Of a stretch of 64,000 nt of DNA, positions 62,665 through 64,000 are shown piece by piece. The stretch is from Bryobacter sp. CoA8 C33. Its GTDB lineage: Bacteria; Acidobacteriota; Terriglobia; Bryobacterales; Bryobacteraceae. The stretch lies in NCBI GenBank assembly GCA_019931185.1, contig JAINDK010000003.1:1-64000 (forward strand). Reading direction: 5' to 3'. Within the stretch, counting starts at the first letter, position 1. The number at the start of each line of letters is the position of its first letter. The notes under the pieces are model-generated. The model was not told the DNA's origin and did no database searches. It saw nothing but the letters and a program-made list of their open reading frames with translations. The position numbers and the translations under genes are program-made.

Positions 62665-63708
62665 ATGAGTTTGGGTGAAAAAGACTCTTTGCCAGCGATC
62701 ACCGTCATCGTGGTTAACTTGAATCGGATGAATCTTTTACGCGAGTGTCTCATTTCGCTCCGCCGCCAAAGCCTCCCCCCGGCGGAAGTGATCGTCGTCG
62801 ACAATGCCTCGACCGACGCCAGCCGCGACATGGTCGCCCGCGAATTTCCCGGCGTGCGCCTGCTCGCTCTCGACTCCAATCAGGGCTTCTGCGCCGCCAA
62901 CAACCTCGCCATCGCCATCGCCCAGGGCGATTTCATCGCTTTGCTCAACAATGACGCCACTGCCGAGCCCGGCTGGCTCGCCGCCCTCCTGGCCGCTACC
63001 GGCGCGAATCCCCGCGTCGGAATGGTCGCCTCCAAGATTCTCGTCGCCGGACGCCCCGGCATCATCGACAAGGTCGGCCACGGCATCTATCTCGATGGCC
63101 AGAATCGCGGCCGCGGCTCCGGTGAGCCCGACCACGGCCAATACGACCACCTCTCCGATGTCCTCTGGCCCGATGGCTGTGCCGCCCTCTACCGCCGCGA
63201 TATGCTCTCTCAAATCGGCGGCTTTGAAGAAGCCTTTTTCGCCTACGCCGACGATGCCGAACTCGGCCTCCGCGCCCGCTCCGCCGGTTGGATCACCCGC
63301 TTCGCGCCTCAGGCCATCGTCCACCATCACCGCGGCGCCACGCTCGGCAAATACAACCCCGCCCGCATCCGCCTCATCGAACGCAATCGCCTCTGGCTTG
63401 CTGTCATCCACTTCCCTCTCTGGCTTCTGCTTCTCAACCCTTTCTTCTACGCCCTCCGCCTCCTCTCCGGCGCCCTCGCTGCCCTGTCCGGCCAGGGCGA
63501 AGCCTCCCAGGTCTCCGGCCTTCGCGCCAAAATCTCTCTGGCCGGGACCCTTCTCGCCGCCGATTGGGAAGCCCTCCGCGGACTCGCTCCCATCTGGCGC
63601 AAGCGCCGCGCCTGGCGCGCCCGCCGCTCCTTCTCGGATCTCGAAGTCTTCCGCCTGCTCTGGCAGCACCGCCTCTCCCTTTCCGAATTAAGCCGCAACC
63701 TCGCCTGA
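62665..63708 (+). CDS. glycosyltransferase family 2
   Basis: The 347-residue protein opens with ITVIVVNLNRMNLLRECLIS (GT-A fold strand 1). It has VDNASTDASRDMVAREFPGV, the DxD-like LLNNDATAEPGWL and the acceptor-side DGCAALYRRDMLSQIGGFEE. EAFFAYADDAELGLRARSAG contains the catalytic ED-type base region. Near the C-terminus a hydrophobic pair (AVIHFPLWLLLLNPFFYALRL) may anchor it to the membrane. The pattern is close to rhamnosyltransferases of O-antigen or exopolysaccharide synthesis. It is divergent from rodZ and 3 bases before a methyltransferase gene, as in sugar-polymer clusters. Confidence 0.9.
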   Translation: MSLGEKDSLPAITVIVVNLNRMNLLRECLISLRRQSLPPAEVIVVDNASTDASRDMVAREFPGVRLLALDSNQGFCAANNLAIAIAQGDFIALLNNDATAEPGWLAALLAATGANPRVGMVASKILVAGRPGIIDKVGHGIYLDGQNRGRGSGEPDHGQYDHLSDVLWPDGCAALYRRDMLSQIGGFEEAFFAYADDAELGLRARSAGWITRFAPQAIVHHHRGATLGKYNPARIRLIERNRLWLAVIHFPLWLLLLNPFFYALRLLSGALAALSGQGEASQVSGLRAKISLAGTLLAADWEALRGLAPIWRKRRAWRARRSFSDLEVFRLLWQHRLSLSELSRNLA

Positions 63709-63711
63709 ATC

Positions 63712-64000
63712 ATGCCTCCCTCCCCTTCCCCCGCTCCCTCCAATGCTTGCCTTGCCTGCGGCTCTCCCGATTCCCACACTCTCTTTCATGCCTCGGACCG
63801 TCTCTACGCCACAACTGAAAAATCCTTCCTCGTCGTCGAGTGCGCCCGCTGCCGTCTTCTCCGCCTCTTCCCCAAACCCACGCCCGAGGAACTCTCCTCC
63901 TACTACCCCACCAACTACTGGCACGCGAATCCCGGTGACCAGATCACGGCGCTCGAAGACCTCTACCGCCGTTTCGTCTCCTGGGATCATGTCCGCTTTC
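63712..64000 (+). CDS. class I SAM methyltransferase, N-terminal part (3' cut by window edge)
   Basis: The visible 96 residues begin MPPSPSPAPSNACLACGSPD and contain a zinc-ribbon-like pair of motifs, CLACG and CARCRLLRLFPKPTPEELSS, followed by YYPTNYW. That arrangement introduces the C-methyltransferase-type proteins found in polysaccharide clusters, with the SAM domain expected beyond the window. It starts 3 bases after the glycosyltransferase stop, so the two are probably coupled. The catalytic part cannot be seen. Confidence 0.75.
   Translation, partial: MPPSPSPAPSNACLACGSPDSHTLFHASDRLYATTEKSFLVVECARCRLLRLFPKPTPEELSSYYPTNYWHANPGDQITALEDLYRRFVSWDHVRF

Noticed and set aside
1-64000. tRNA, rRNA, CRISPR array, prophage or replication origin
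   Set aside because: Gaps were scanned for cloverleaf-like pieces, spaced direct repeats, integrases and DnaA-box clusters; none was found by eye.

Overview
The window looks like a chromosomal segment of an Acidobacteriota bacterium, most likely the Bryobacterales / Solibacter side. This is inferred from family content: two Oar-like TonB receptors with an N-terminal carboxypeptidase-regulatory domain, a CRTAC1 (FG-GAP plus ASPIC/UnbV) protein, DUF1592/DUF1552 and DUF1549-1553/DUF1501 cytochrome-domain pairs, a sulfatase, a DUF1080 protein and a Gfo/Idh/MocA protein, all GC-rich with frequent GTG and TTG starts. No rRNA, tRNA or CRISPR array was seen.

Layout. 1-9.8 kb: end of an unknown gene, CRTAC1 protein, inositol-phosphate synthase, a small AAA+ ATPase that may be leaderless, a doubtful stretch, then minus-strand RluA, a methyltransferase, a D-threonine aldolase-like enzyme, a secreted protein and an alpha/beta hydrolase. 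9.8-14.3 kb: an EF-G-like GTPase, a sulfatase, an intrinsic terminator, rpmI, rplT, a small coiled-coil protein and zapA, all on the minus strand. 14.4-22.2 kb: TonB receptor followed by the DUF1592/DUF1552 pair. 22.2-26.4 kb: a tightly overlapping five-gene operon that reads as a trans-4-hydroxyproline catabolic pathway (epimerase, three-subunit D-hydroxyproline dehydrogenase, DapA-like deaminase). 26.5-34.6 kb: NTF2-like and BON proteins, ctaA, rlmN, a PAS protein with a KaiA/RsbU-like tail, and the DUF1501 / DUF1549-1553 pair.

34.6-43 kb is the accessory part. It begins with nested mobile-element debris: an IS66 transposase fragment interrupted by a decayed group II intron, whose reverse-transcriptase gene is cut short by an IS1380-like tail. 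A 56-codon ORF with a strong Shine-Dalgarno sequence follows. Then comes a complete DevBCA/MacAB-type tripartite exporter (permease, ATPase, membrane-fusion protein, TolC-like protein) behind a TetR gene and a promoter overlapped by a palindrome, and then a dead IS630 element.

43-53 kb: PIG-L deacetylase, chemotaxis receptor, a gene-poor stretch with a 19-bp tandem repeat, M20 amidohydrolase, DUF350 protein, DUF1080 protein, Gfo/Idh/MocA oxidoreductase, and another decay zone with a broken surface-protein gene. 53-64 kb: a second TonB receptor with a palindrome-bearing promoter, polX with a cation-efflux gene, hfq-hflX, a frameshifted O-methyltransferase pseudogene running in frame into pgsA, a RodZ-like protein, a family 2 glycosyltransferase and the start of a methyltransferase gene cut by the window edge.

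The two best candidate systems are the hydroxyproline operon and the TetR/exporter/small-ORF locus. All functional statements rest on reading the translations; no database search was run.
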